Shown: in pieces, positions 8,659 through 16,692 of the stretch
How positions within the stretch are numbered: position 1 is the first letter of the stretch
Layout of the letters: each line of letters opens with the position of its first letter
Assembly: GCA_937867025.1 (NCBI GenBank)
Contig: CALMKH010000138.1
Span: forward strand, 1 to 46,685
DNA: 46,685 bases
Reading direction: 5' to 3'
Origin: an uncultured Bacteroidota bacterium
GTDB taxonomy: Bacteria > Bacteroidota > Bacteroidia > NS11-12g > UBA955
Made by a program: the position numbers and the translations under genes
The notes under the pieces: model-generated
Told to the model about the DNA's origin: nothing
Databases searched by the model: none
What the model saw: the letters and a program-made list of their open reading frames with translations, nothing else

Positions 8659-8994
8659 CTAATTATTCTGTGCTCCGGCATCGATCCAGCAGATGATCTT
8701 GTTTTTCTCATCATCGCTTAACGTATGGTCCTTGGGCATGGAACCATTGGCTACGGCCGGGCGGATACGGTCCTTTGCGGCACTTACCTGGCTGTGGCTG
8801 GTGAGAGGTCCCGGCCCGTTGCTGCTTCCGGCGGCGTGGCATCCGGATCTGGCACAATGGCTTGCAATTATCGGACTGACATCTGATGTGTATGATTTCG
8901 CTCCCCCGCTGCAATCGGGTGTAAACTTCTTATCCTTTTTACAGGTAGCAAAAACCAGAATTGCCAGTGAAAGAATCAGTAAATTGTTTTTCAT
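8659..8994 (-). CDS. Small c-type-cytochrome-like lipoprotein with CX4CH motif
   Basis: I chose the ATG at 8994 rather than the 9033 start in the track, because MKNNLLILSLAILVFATC is a typical Bacteroidota lipoprotein signal with lipidated Cys at residue 18. The mature part contains YTSDVSPIIASHC and CARSGCH at 47-53, i.e. CX4CH rather than the usual CXXCH. GSMP at about 85 offers a possible axial methionine, and the end DDEKNKIICWIDAGA matches the C-terminal helix of cytochrome-like domains found in Bacteroidota. CX4CH heme sites are known in cytochrome c3. It is probably a periplasmic or surface electron carrier, or a structural remnant. It is convergent with the GNAT gene. Confidence 0.7.
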   Translation of the reverse strand: MKNNLLILSLAILVFATCKKDKKFTPDCSGGAKSYTSDVSPIIASHCARSGCHAAGSSNGPGPLTSHSQVSAAKDRIRPAVANGSMPKDHTLSDDEKNKIICWIDAGAQNN

Positions 8995-9232
8995 AATGCT
9001 TGTTTTGTATTCATCGTGACATAGATAAAACAATAAGCAGAATCAGGCGTTTAAGTCCCTGACAAACTGCCAAAAATCATTTTTTGTCCGGGATATTCCA
9101 TAATTGCTCTCTGGTACGGGATTTGAGGTGTATAGCGGAGATTGGAAGGCATTTATCTAAAACCTCAAGTTTTTTACTGCCTTTTTGTCATTAAGCGTAA
9201 AAATTGTATTAATATTGTGTCGATTAGAAATT

Positions 9233-9928
9233 ATGGATCAAGGAAACGAATTTAAAAAATATGCAAGCAAGCATTTAGGTTTGAACAGCCTGATGGTAGA
9301 CCGCTATATCAACAATGCGACCCCTACCGTTATTACCAATCTTACTCCCAATATTATTGAGGAAAGGCCACTGAACATTGCGGCAATGGATATATTCTCA
9401 AGGCTGATGATGGACAGGATCATTTTTCTGGGCGTGCCTATCAATGACGAGGTGGCCAATATCATTATGGGCCAGCTTTTGTTCCTGGAAAGCACTAACC
9501 CCAACCGTGATATTCAGATATACATCAACAGTCCCGGAGGAAGCGTTTATGCAGGACTTGGCATTTATGACACCATGCAGTTCATTACCAGCGACGTGAG
9601 CACGATCTGCACCGGTATTGCAGCAAGTATGGCAGCGGTGCTTATGTGCGCCGGCCAGAAAGGCAAACGCACAGCGCTCAGGCATAGCAGGGTGATGATA
9701 CACCAGCCTTTGGGAGGCGTTCAGGGCCAGGCTACAGAAATAGAGATCACTTACAAGGAAATCTCTAAGCTGAAAAAAGAATTGTACGATATTATTGCTC
9801 ACCATAGCGGTCAGACATTTGAAAAAGTGGAAAAAGACAGTGACAGGGATTACTGGATGACAGCTGAAGAGGCAAAAGCATATGGCATGGTAGACGAGGT
9901 GTTAACCCGTACGAAAGAGAAAAAATAA
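9233..9928 (+). CDS. clpP: ATP-dependent Clp protease proteolytic subunit
   Basis: A serine peptidase that assembles into the 14-mer barrel degrading proteins fed by ClpX. Numbered from the ATG at 9233 (the track's 9185 start is a TTG adding 16 unlikely residues), the catalytic triad is Ser about 132 (GIAASMAAVL), His about 157 (MIHQPLGG) and Asp about 206 (SDRDYWMTAEEA). IYINSPGGSVYAGLGIYD is the conserved substrate-groove segment. The length of 231 residues includes an N-terminal extension common in Bacteroidota. The stop is 3 nt ahead of the clpX ATG, so the two are one operon. A weak TAATATTG box lies at 9210-9217. No second clpP is seen. Confidence 0.95.
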   Translation: MDQGNEFKKYASKHLGLNSLMVDRYINNATPTVITNLTPNIIEERPLNIAAMDIFSRLMMDRIIFLGVPINDEVANIIMGQLLFLESTNPNRDIQIYINSPGGSVYAGLGIYDTMQFITSDVSTICTGIAASMAAVLMCAGQKGKRTALRHSRVMIHQPLGGVQGQATEIEITYKEISKLKKELYDIIAHHSGQTFEKVEKDSDRDYWMTAEEAKAYGMVDEVLTRTKEKK

Positions 9929-9931
9929 ACA

Positions 9932-11167
9932 ATGGCAGGCAAAAAATCGAGTTCCTTCTGTTCATTCTGCGGCAAGCCTAAAGAAGAGGCCACCATGCTT
10001 ATATCAGGTATTGAAGCCAATATTTGCGACGCATGCGTGGAACAGGCTTCCAAAATTGTGGATGTGGAACTCAGCAGCAGCAGCAAGTCCAGGAAATCGA
10101 GCCCTGACTTCCAGATCACCCTACTCAAACCCAGTGAAATCAAGAAACACCTGGATGAGTACGTGATCGGACAGGATCAGGCAAAAAAGGTGCTTTCAGT
10201 GGCTATTTATAACCACTACAAAAGGATTATGAATGCCGGTGACAAGGATGACACAGAAATCGAAAAATCGAATGTGCTGCTGGTCGGTGAGACAGGAACA
10301 GGAAAAACCCTCCTTGTCCGCACACTGGCCAAAATACTGAAGGTGCCATTCTGCATCGCGGATGCCACCGTACTGACTGAAGCCGGATATGTGGGGGAAG
10401 ACGTTGAAAGCGTTATTTCCAGGTTATACCAGGCCAGCGATTATGATGCCGAAGCTACCCAGAGAGGCATTGTATACATCGATGAAATTGACAAGATCGC
10501 CAGGAAGGGCGACAATCCTTCCATCAGCAGGGACGTCAGCGGAGAAGGTGTGCAGCAGGGACTTCTGAAGCTCCTTGAAGGCACGATAGCCAACATCGCC
10601 CCTGAGGGAGGCAGGAAACACCCGGACCAGAAATTCGTCAAGATCGATACCAGGAATATTCTCTTTATATGCGGTGGCGCTTTCAGCGGCATAGAACGCA
10701 TTATAGCCAAAAGACTTAACAACTCCGCCATTGGTTTCAAGAGCCTTGGCAAAGACCGCATGAAGGATGACGACCTGATAGAACAGATAGCGCCTTCAGA
10801 CCTGCGCTCCTTTGGCCTTATTCCGGAGATCATCGGCCGCATGCCTATGATCACTTACCTGCAGCCACTCGACAGGGACGCCCTGAAGAATATTCTTCTT
10901 AAACCAAAGAACGCGCTGATCAAACAATATGTCAGGCTGATGGAAATAGAAGGCATTAAACTGGTATTTGATAAAAAAGCGATAGAGCTTATTGTCAGCA
11001 AAGCCGTTGAATTCAAGCTTGGCGCCAGGGGATTGAGGACCATTTGTGAAAAATTGATGCTGGATGTCATGTACGAAGCGCCATCGAGGAATGAAAAAGA
11101 AATTACCATTACTTCGGAAATGGTGGTGAACAAACTCGCCGACCTGGACGATATAAAAGCAGCCTGA
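9932..11167 (+). CDS. clpX: ATP-dependent Clp protease ATP-binding subunit ClpX
   Basis: An AAA+ unfoldase that recognises tagged substrates and threads them into ClpP. The N-terminal zinc domain has Cys 10, 13, 32 and 35. Walker A is GETGTGKT at 119-126, the pore loop is GYVGED at 152-157 and Walker B is VYIDEID at 181-187. SGEGVQQGLLKLLEGT and the C-terminal KLGARGLRTICEKLML segment are typical. Length 411 is standard. It is co-transcribed with clpP (3-nt gap) and closed by a strong terminator. In Bacteroides recQ often follows; here a large secreted-protein gene and crcB intervene. Confidence 0.96.
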   Translation: MAGKKSSSFCSFCGKPKEEATMLISGIEANICDACVEQASKIVDVELSSSSKSRKSSPDFQITLLKPSEIKKHLDEYVIGQDQAKKVLSVAIYNHYKRIMNAGDKDDTEIEKSNVLLVGETGTGKTLLVRTLAKILKVPFCIADATVLTEAGYVGEDVESVISRLYQASDYDAEATQRGIVYIDEIDKIARKGDNPSISRDVSGEGVQQGLLKLLEGTIANIAPEGGRKHPDQKFVKIDTRNILFICGGAFSGIERIIAKRLNNSAIGFKSLGKDRMKDDDLIEQIAPSDLRSFGLIPEIIGRMPMITYLQPLDRDALKNILLKPKNALIKQYVRLMEIEGIKLVFDKKAIELIVSKAVEFKLGARGLRTICEKLMLDVMYEAPSRNEKEITITSEMVVNKLADLDDIKAA

Positions 11168-11188
11168 ACATTCTAAAAACGATACGTG

Positions 11189-11220
11189 AAGCCCATGCCC
11201 TTTTAGCATGGGCTTTTTTA
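11189..11220 (+). terminator. Rho-independent terminator after clpX
   Basis: AAGCCCATGC / GCATGGGCTT form a perfect 10-bp stem with a 7-nt loop, followed by TTTTTA. Confidence 0.9.
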
Positions 11221-11337
11221 TTTTATCAAGCTTTTAATCATATACGGAATACATAAAAACAAATTTTGCCCTCCCAGGCAACCTTTTCTTTTCTTTTTAG
11301 TTCTTAACAGTACAACTCCAAACTAATAATCCCGACT

Positions 11338-14300
11338 ATGAAAACCTTTAAGATCAACAGTCAGGCAAGGGCTGTCATGCTCTTTCTTGGCCTCCTGTGC
11401 TACAGGCATGAATCTTCCGGACAGTGCTTTATCACAACAACAGGCAGTCCCTGTGCAGGCAATCAGATCACTTTCAACTGTAACTCGATAGGCGCCTCCA
11501 ACTACAACTGGAACTTCAACGGCGAGGGTAGCAACACAAGCTCCTGTTCGCCCGCATTTGTTTTTAATACATCCGGCACTAAGGTTATTTCCCTGAGCAT
11601 GAGATTGCCTAACGGACAAACCTGCTCTGCAATGATCAATCTTACGGTCAATCAGAAACCTGAGATACGGTTCAGGCGCATTGGAGGAATGTGGCAGTGT
11701 TTTGCAAATAACAGTTTTTGTTTTACAGACAGCAGTTTGGCATTCAATGGTGCGACAATAAAAAAACGTACGGCTGTATTTAGCGATGGCACAAAATATA
11801 CCTTTTCGGGAAACGGGCCCGTGAGCTTCTGCCATTCATTCCAGGACCCCGCCGGCGGATCTTTTGGTGTTACAATAGAAGTGGAAGACGATAACGGATG
11901 CATCACCAAAACAAGCATCCCAGTGGTAGCCCGCGTCAGACCCAGCCTTGGCCTCAGTTTTACCACTCCCCAGCCAAAACGTTGCGACAGTGTGAAACTC
12001 TGCATCACCAACCGCTCTGCCGTTCTTCTTGACAGCATAGCGGCGCTTAGCTGGGATTGGGGTGACGGACTGAAGGACAACGGCAGCAAGAATACTCCCA
12101 ACTTATGGAAAGCCTTTGTGCCCAATGGCATCTGTCACTGGTATAAAACGCAGGGACCCAATAGCGGCAACTTTGATGTTAAGCTTAGCGTGACAACCAA
12201 TAGCGGCTGTACCGAAACGTTTACTTTCCAAAGTGCTGCCACAAATTTATTCATTAACCCCGTTGTCCTGGCTGATTTTGATTCGGTCTGTATATCGTCT
12301 CCGACTGTGACTTTCAGGCTAAAGGACGGGCCTGTACCCGGAGCGGCCAATCCTTTATACATGTATGAGCAGCCTTTTAATCCACCAAATTTTACAAGGG
12401 CCTGGACAGGCAGTCATGCATTTCCTGCACCCGGACCTTATAAAATCAATTTTTCATTTACCCATACTATTCCCGGATGCGGGAGAACCGTTTATGATAC
12501 AATTCTCGTGCTCGGCCCGCAAAGTATTATTGAAGGATCGACGACTGCTGGCATGCAGTTTATTACAGATTCCCTGAGATATTCCTGTGTCATAAAAGAC
12601 ACTGTCAGGTTTACGAATTTTTCGAAATTTTATCACAATGACACAAAGATGCTCGATGACGACAGTACGTTCAATCACCCCACAGGATTCAACAAACCCC
12701 TGGGCCACGTATTTACCGGTATTGCTAACCAGACATCCGTGAAAGCCAACCCTCAGAACCGGGGCAATGCCCATGTGAACAGGATATGGGATTTTGATGA
12801 CGAATACTGCGAAAGATGCACGACCGATACTAAAAAAGGCGTCAATATAAACAGGAACTGCAGGTATAGCAAAGATTCATTGCCATGGCACATGTATACA
12901 CCATGGGATAAAATTTATCAGGAACAATTTGCGCACAAGCCTTCCGCCATCATGGTGTTTAACAGGGATTCGGGCTACTATTACAGGCGCAACCTGTGGA
13001 GCGATGATTCGGTGGCTATCGTCCGCGATACCGTCTTGTATTACGGTGATAACCCTCTTGCGATAGTGACAAAAGACTCCGTCATCTATTCAACTATCAC
13101 TAAAAAGGTCAGAACATTTAAGCATATAGCCGGCATCTCACGTACTGATTTCAGCGTTACTACGCGCTTTTACGTACCGGCCGGCGATACTATCTATATC
13201 GATGCCAATAACGGCTTGCCGCCCAACAGGTGGATCGGTCCGAGGTATATCAATGTCGTGGGTGGTTATAGCCTGGTGCTGAAGAGCAAGACGGATAAAG
13301 CGCTTTACAATGTATGGATCGAAACCTCACAGGATACCATACCGCTGCACATGGTGGACAGTTCCCACAGGATATGGAAGAAGGAACGCGTTTATGGTTA
13401 TGTTCAGGGCGACAGCGTCAGCCCTGCCGCGCACCGGCAAATGTTCTACTCCGGAGAAAAGGTCAGGTGTTTCAATGTGAAGTTGTGGCAGAAGGATATA
13501 AAACATCCGATGGCCTGCGCAAATGAGAAAACTGCTCCTCTTTCGCTGATGCCGGCAAGCGCCCGTGGTTTGCGGAAAGCCGGGGTGCAATGTTATGGCA
13601 GCGATGTGGACGCATACGGCATCACATTTATACTCGATGAAACAAAACCTGGTTGCAGCCGGACCTGGGCTGAGATCAACTTCGATACGGCCTTTAACAG
13701 GAATGGCTGGGTTCCGGCCATTGGCAAAAACCTTGGCCCGGGATCCATTTCCGCAGGCGATCTTCCTCCTGTGAATTTTCCATATGGTGTGCCTTTCCCC
13801 GATTATGCAAGGAGCGGACCCGCACCATCTCGATTCTCAACGATATACACATCCGATATGGTGAAAGACAGGAAAACAGGTTATGTGCACGTGGGACTGA
13901 TTGTCGGAAACGGTATATGGCCCAATAAAATATATCCGCAAACATGTCATGACACCGCATATTACCACAATTTTGCCAGGTTCCCTGTGCTTGATAACCG
14001 TTTCCGTGTGATCAAACCGTCGCAAGGCTCAGAGTACACGCATATCTGCAGGAAAGACTCCATTCATCTCGGACTGAACGGTTACAATACATCAAATATG
14101 GAGGATGTAAAAACCGCCTCGTGGGTATTGTCCAGTGAGACCTCCGGCAAATACTTCAACGTGCCCAGCTGGCTGCGGGTGGATGAAACCTATAAACGTT
14201 TCAGCCGGGTACATCCCGATACTCCCTACCTGGTGGATAAGCTCAGCGTTGTGAGGCGCAGCCACTCCAATGGTGTTACCGTGACAACCGACAGCCAGGA

Positions 14301-16035
14301 ATTCCGTATCGCCAAGATTACCAAATGGCACAATGAAGCGGATATATACAAAGTATACCACCAGGTGGAAATAAAGCTCCAGGGTTCAGGCATTAAGCTT
14401 GCAGAACTCGGACCTGCCCAAATTGCCGACCTGGTATGGAACGGAAAGGGCACTATCGGTAAACCTTATACCGGCTCCAGGGGGATTCTTGACACAACAG
14501 GATTCGGTCACCTCATACAGTTCCGTATGGTAGCAGATCAGAAACAGACCCTGCATGTCCGTGACACTTCCTTGCAGCCGCTGGACAAAACTACAGGGCC
14601 GGGCGGGACATCATACCATGTGTATTCCTTTATTCCGCCGTATGCAGGATTTTATACAGCCAACCTTGAACTGAATGCCGGCATACCGGAATCATGTCCG
14701 AAAACACAAGGTCAGGCTAAAAAAGTTATAGTCGGTTTTTATGCCAATATGGGTTACACCGATACGATACTCTGCCATGGACAGCCTGTCAACGCTTCTC
14801 CGGTTTTCAGGTATTTCGAAGTCTATCCCGAAATCACTTTCCGCCTGCTCGATCCTGTGGATTACTGGAGAGCCAGGATCGGTGAGGCCGGCAATCCTAA
14901 GCGGGAAGGCTATACCATCACTGACCTGAATAAGGCCGATGACGACCTGAGCAAACCTCAGACAATTTTCGGCGGATTCCCGTATTCTGTTACCGGCCTT
15001 GACAATAGACCATCCGAAGTTCTGCAACTGGGAGGCTTAAATAACGGAATATATTACGGAAAAGATACCGGTGCTGCGTATGTGTTGCGCACTGCCGCAG
15101 CAGATAGTTTCGGATGCAGAGACACGTTTGTCCAGGAAATATATACTACTGCAGCCAGGGCCAAATTCAAGATTATTCAATCACGGCCCCAATGCAATAC
15201 CATTATCGAACTGTTCGACTCATCCTATATCATTGATCCGCATAAAGCAAGGTATGGCTTATCATCTGACAAGATCGTCAAATGGACAGTAGACTGGGGA
15301 GATAAAAAAACGTCATCCGTTGTATCCTATTTCGATAGCATACCACAGGGTATTTCGCATGTTTACACCTATTCGGGAATTTTCCATGTGAAGGTCAGAG
15401 TGGAAAGTGCCCTTGGTTGCAGCGATTGGGATTCCATCATGTTCAGCATTCCCGACCGCAGGCCGGAATTCGACACCAGTATCAAACGCATATATTGTAT
15501 CAATGAAAAAGTGACATTCAAGAACCTGAGTAAATACATGCGAAGGGACAGTATGGTATGGATCTGGGAATTCGGCGATAACACATTTGGCAATCAATAT
15601 GATACGATCACATCAGCCAATGACACCATGAATCACAGGTACAAGCAACCCGGAATATATAGCATCATGCTTTATGGATCATACTATAAAACGCCCGGTG
15701 GCGGAGCAACAGGAGCGCGCTGTTCTGAAGTATTCCCGGACACCACAGAAAACTACCAACGCCCGTTCACCATTAAAGTGATCGACTGCGATACAACAGG
15801 CATCAGAGAGGTGAGACTCAGCAATGTCAGCATGTTCCCCAACCCCGCTCATCATACCGTAACAATATCCGGAAAGGCGGCTATGAATATAGAGTTCATT
15901 GACGCGACGGGCCGGATGGTAAAGAGCGCCAGGAAACCGGAGGGTGATCATGTGATCGATATCCGTGGCCTGTCTCCTGGAATTTACCTCGTGCGAGGGG
16001 ACGGTAAAGAAATCGGAAAACTCCTTGTTGAATAA
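11338..16035 (+). CDS. Giant PKD-domain protein with T9SS type A sorting tail
   Basis: A 1565-residue secreted protein. Residues 1-28 form a signal peptide ending ESSG/QC. A PKD-like domain follows at about 30-110 (YNWNFNGEG, then VFNTSGTKVISLSM), with another at about 235-310 (WDWGDGLKDNG). Two more lie near the C-terminus: VDWGDKKTSS at about 1316 and WIWEFGDNTFGNQ at about 1406. The last 75 residues (NVSMFPNPAHHTVTISG to GLSPGIYLVRGDGKEIGKLLVE) are a classic type A C-terminal domain that directs export by the T9SS and removal during anchoring or release. The long centre (about 420-1250) is rich in Asp, Thr and Tyr and I do not recognise it. It is likely an adhesin or extracellular matrix protein. 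The gene is monocistronic, between two terminators. Confidence 0.88.
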   Translation: MKTFKINSQARAVMLFLGLLCYRHESSGQCFITTTGSPCAGNQITFNCNSIGASNYNWNFNGEGSNTSSCSPAFVFNTSGTKVISLSMRLPNGQTCSAMINLTVNQKPEIRFRRIGGMWQCFANNSFCFTDSSLAFNGATIKKRTAVFSDGTKYTFSGNGPVSFCHSFQDPAGGSFGVTIEVEDDNGCITKTSIPVVARVRPSLGLSFTTPQPKRCDSVKLCITNRSAVLLDSIAALSWDWGDGLKDNGSKNTPNLWKAFVPNGICHWYKTQGPNSGNFDVKLSVTTNSGCTETFTFQSAATNLFINPVVLADFDSVCISSPTVTFRLKDGPVPGAANPLYMYEQPFNPPNFTRAWTGSHAFPAPGPYKINFSFTHTIPGCGRTVYDTILVLGPQSIIEGSTTAGMQFITDSLRYSCVIKDTVRFTNFSKFYHNDTKMLDDDSTFNHPTGFNKPLGHVFTGIANQTSVKANPQNRGNAHVNRIWDFDDEYCERCTTDTKKGVNINRNCRYSKDSLPWHMYTPWDKIYQEQFAHKPSAIMVFNRDSGYYYRRNLWSDDSVAIVRDTVLYYGDNPLAIVTKDSVIYSTITKKVRTFKHIAGISRTDFSVTTRFYVPAGDTIYIDANNGLPPNRWIGPRYINVVGGYSLVLKSKTDKALYNVWIETSQDTIPLHMVDSSHRIWKKERVYGYVQGDSVSPAAHRQMFYSGEKVRCFNVKLWQKDIKHPMACANEKTAPLSLMPASARGLRKAGVQCYGSDVDAYGITFILDETKPGCSRTWAEINFDTAFNRNGWVPAIGKNLGPGSISAGDLPPVNFPYGVPFPDYARSGPAPSRFSTIYTSDMVKDRKTGYVHVGLIVGNGIWPNKIYPQTCHDTAYYHNFARFPVLDNRFRVIKPSQGSEYTHICRKDSIHLGLNGYNTSNMEDVKTASWVLSSETSGKYFNVPSWLRVDETYKRFSRVHPDTPYLVDKLSVVRRSHSNGVTVTTDSQEFRIAKITKWHNEADIYKVYHQVEIKLQGSGIKLAELGPAQIADLVWNGKGTIGKPYTGSRGILDTTGFGHLIQFRMVADQKQTLHVRDTSLQPLDKTTGPGGTSYHVYSFIPPYAGFYTANLELNAGIPESCPKTQGQAKKVIVGFYANMGYTDTILCHGQPVNASPVFRYFEVYPEITFRLLDPVDYWRARIGEAGNPKREGYTITDLNKADDDLSKPQTIFGGFPYSVTGLDNRPSEVLQLGGLNNGIYYGKDTGAAYVLRTAAADSFGCRDTFVQEIYTTAARAKFKIIQSRPQCNTIIELFDSSYIIDPHKARYGLSSDKIVKWTVDWGDKKTSSVVSYFDSIPQGISHVYTYSGIFHVKVRVESALGCSDWDSIMFSIPDRRPEFDTSIKRIYCINEKVTFKNLSKYMRRDSMVWIWEFGDNTFGNQYDTITSANDTMNHRYKQPGIYSIMLYGSYYKTPGGGATGARCSEVFPDTTENYQRPFTIKVIDCDTTGIREVRLSNVSMFPNPAHHTVTISGKAAMNIEFIDATGRMVKSARKPEGDHVIDIRGLSPGIYLVRGDGKEIGKLLVE

Positions 16036-16073
16036 ATACTGAAAACCAATCTCTATGTGACGGGTTAAAATGT

Positions 16074-16107
16074 CCCTGGGTTGATGTGACCCGGGGATAT
16101 TTTTTTA
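16074..16107 (+). terminator. Terminator after the T9SS protein gene
   Basis: CCCTGGGT / ACCCGGGG (one G-U pair) form an 8-bp stem with a 7-nt loop, followed by ATATTTTTTT. Confidence 0.85.
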
Positions 16108-16171
16108 CTTAGTCAGTTTTCTTGTCCGGACGAAGTCTCCCGGTTTCAAAAAATATAATAAAGAAATGCCT

Positions 16172-16179
16172 TAATTTTG
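16172..16179 (+). promoter_or_regulatory. -7 box for crcB
   Basis: TAATTTTG matches TAnnTTTG perfectly and ends 18 nt before the chosen ATG. No good TTG is found at the -33 distance. No fluoride riboswitch signature is seen upstream. Confidence 0.5.
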
Positions 16180-16197
16180 AATACACATTCAGAAAAT

Positions 16198-16578
16198 ATG
16201 GGAAGAATTTTATTTTTGATCGGCATAGGCGGTTTCGCAGGCAGCATTTTGCGTCATCTGACCGTTTCAGCCTGCTCCAGGCTCTTTTCATCTGCATTTC
16301 CATCGGGCACTTTTATTGTCAATATATCCGGTTGCCTGGCCATCGGGATTGTGGCGGAGCTTTCACAGCGTTATGACTGGATCGGTGAAGAATGGCGACT
16401 TATGCTGATGACCGGTTTGTTGGGAGGGTATACAACGTTCTCGGCATTCTCCCTTGAGAATTTGAAACTGTTGCAGAACTCGGAATATCTGACGTTTGCC
16501 ATTTACAGTGTATCCAGTTTCTGTTTCGGGCTGCTGGCTGCTTTTACCGGCATGATGCTTGTAAAATACCTGGGTTGA
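16198..16578 (+). CDS. crcB: Fluoride ion channel CrcB/Fluc
   Basis: A small four-helix membrane protein that exports fluoride as a dual-topology dimer. The ATG at 16198 gives 126 residues starting MGRILFLIGIGGFAGSILRH, the canonical Fluc N-terminus; the track's 16177 start is a TTG that adds seven unlikely residues. Signatures are GTFIVNISGC (Asn in the pore-forming GTxxVNxxG motif) and GLLGGYTTFSAFSLE (the phenylalanine-containing polar track). Four hydrophobic segments are visible. A single full-length copy agrees with a homodimeric channel. The upstream region lacks the GGCGATGG-type fluoride riboswitch core. Confidence 0.93.
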   Translation: MGRILFLIGIGGFAGSILRHLTVSACSRLFSSAFPSGTFIVNISGCLAIGIVAELSQRYDWIGEEWRLMLMTGLLGGYTTFSAFSLENLKLLQNSEYLTFAIYSVSSFCFGLLAAFTGMMLVKYLG

Positions 16579-16675
16579 TTCAATTTCAGGCGGATAGATA
16601 CGGAAACAACAATGCAGGAAGGGCTATATGTTAACAGCTTATCTGTTTATTACGAAAGATCTGTCCGATTTTCAT

Positions 16676-16683
16676 TAATTTAG
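16676..16683 (+). promoter_or_regulatory. Possible -7 box for recQ
   Basis: TAATTTAG (one mismatch to TAnnTTTG) ends 9 nt before the TTG start of recQ, which would give a near-leaderless mRNA. No -33 TTG is evident. Confidence 0.35.
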
Positions 16684-16692
16684 CACTCCATT

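Noticed and set aside
9185-9232. Track start of clpP at 9185
   Set aside because: It is a TTG whose 16 extra residues do not fit ClpP; ATG 9233 agrees with the family.
16108-16197. Fluoride riboswitch ahead of crcB
   Set aside because: I looked for the GGCGATGG-type core and pseudoknot partners and found none.
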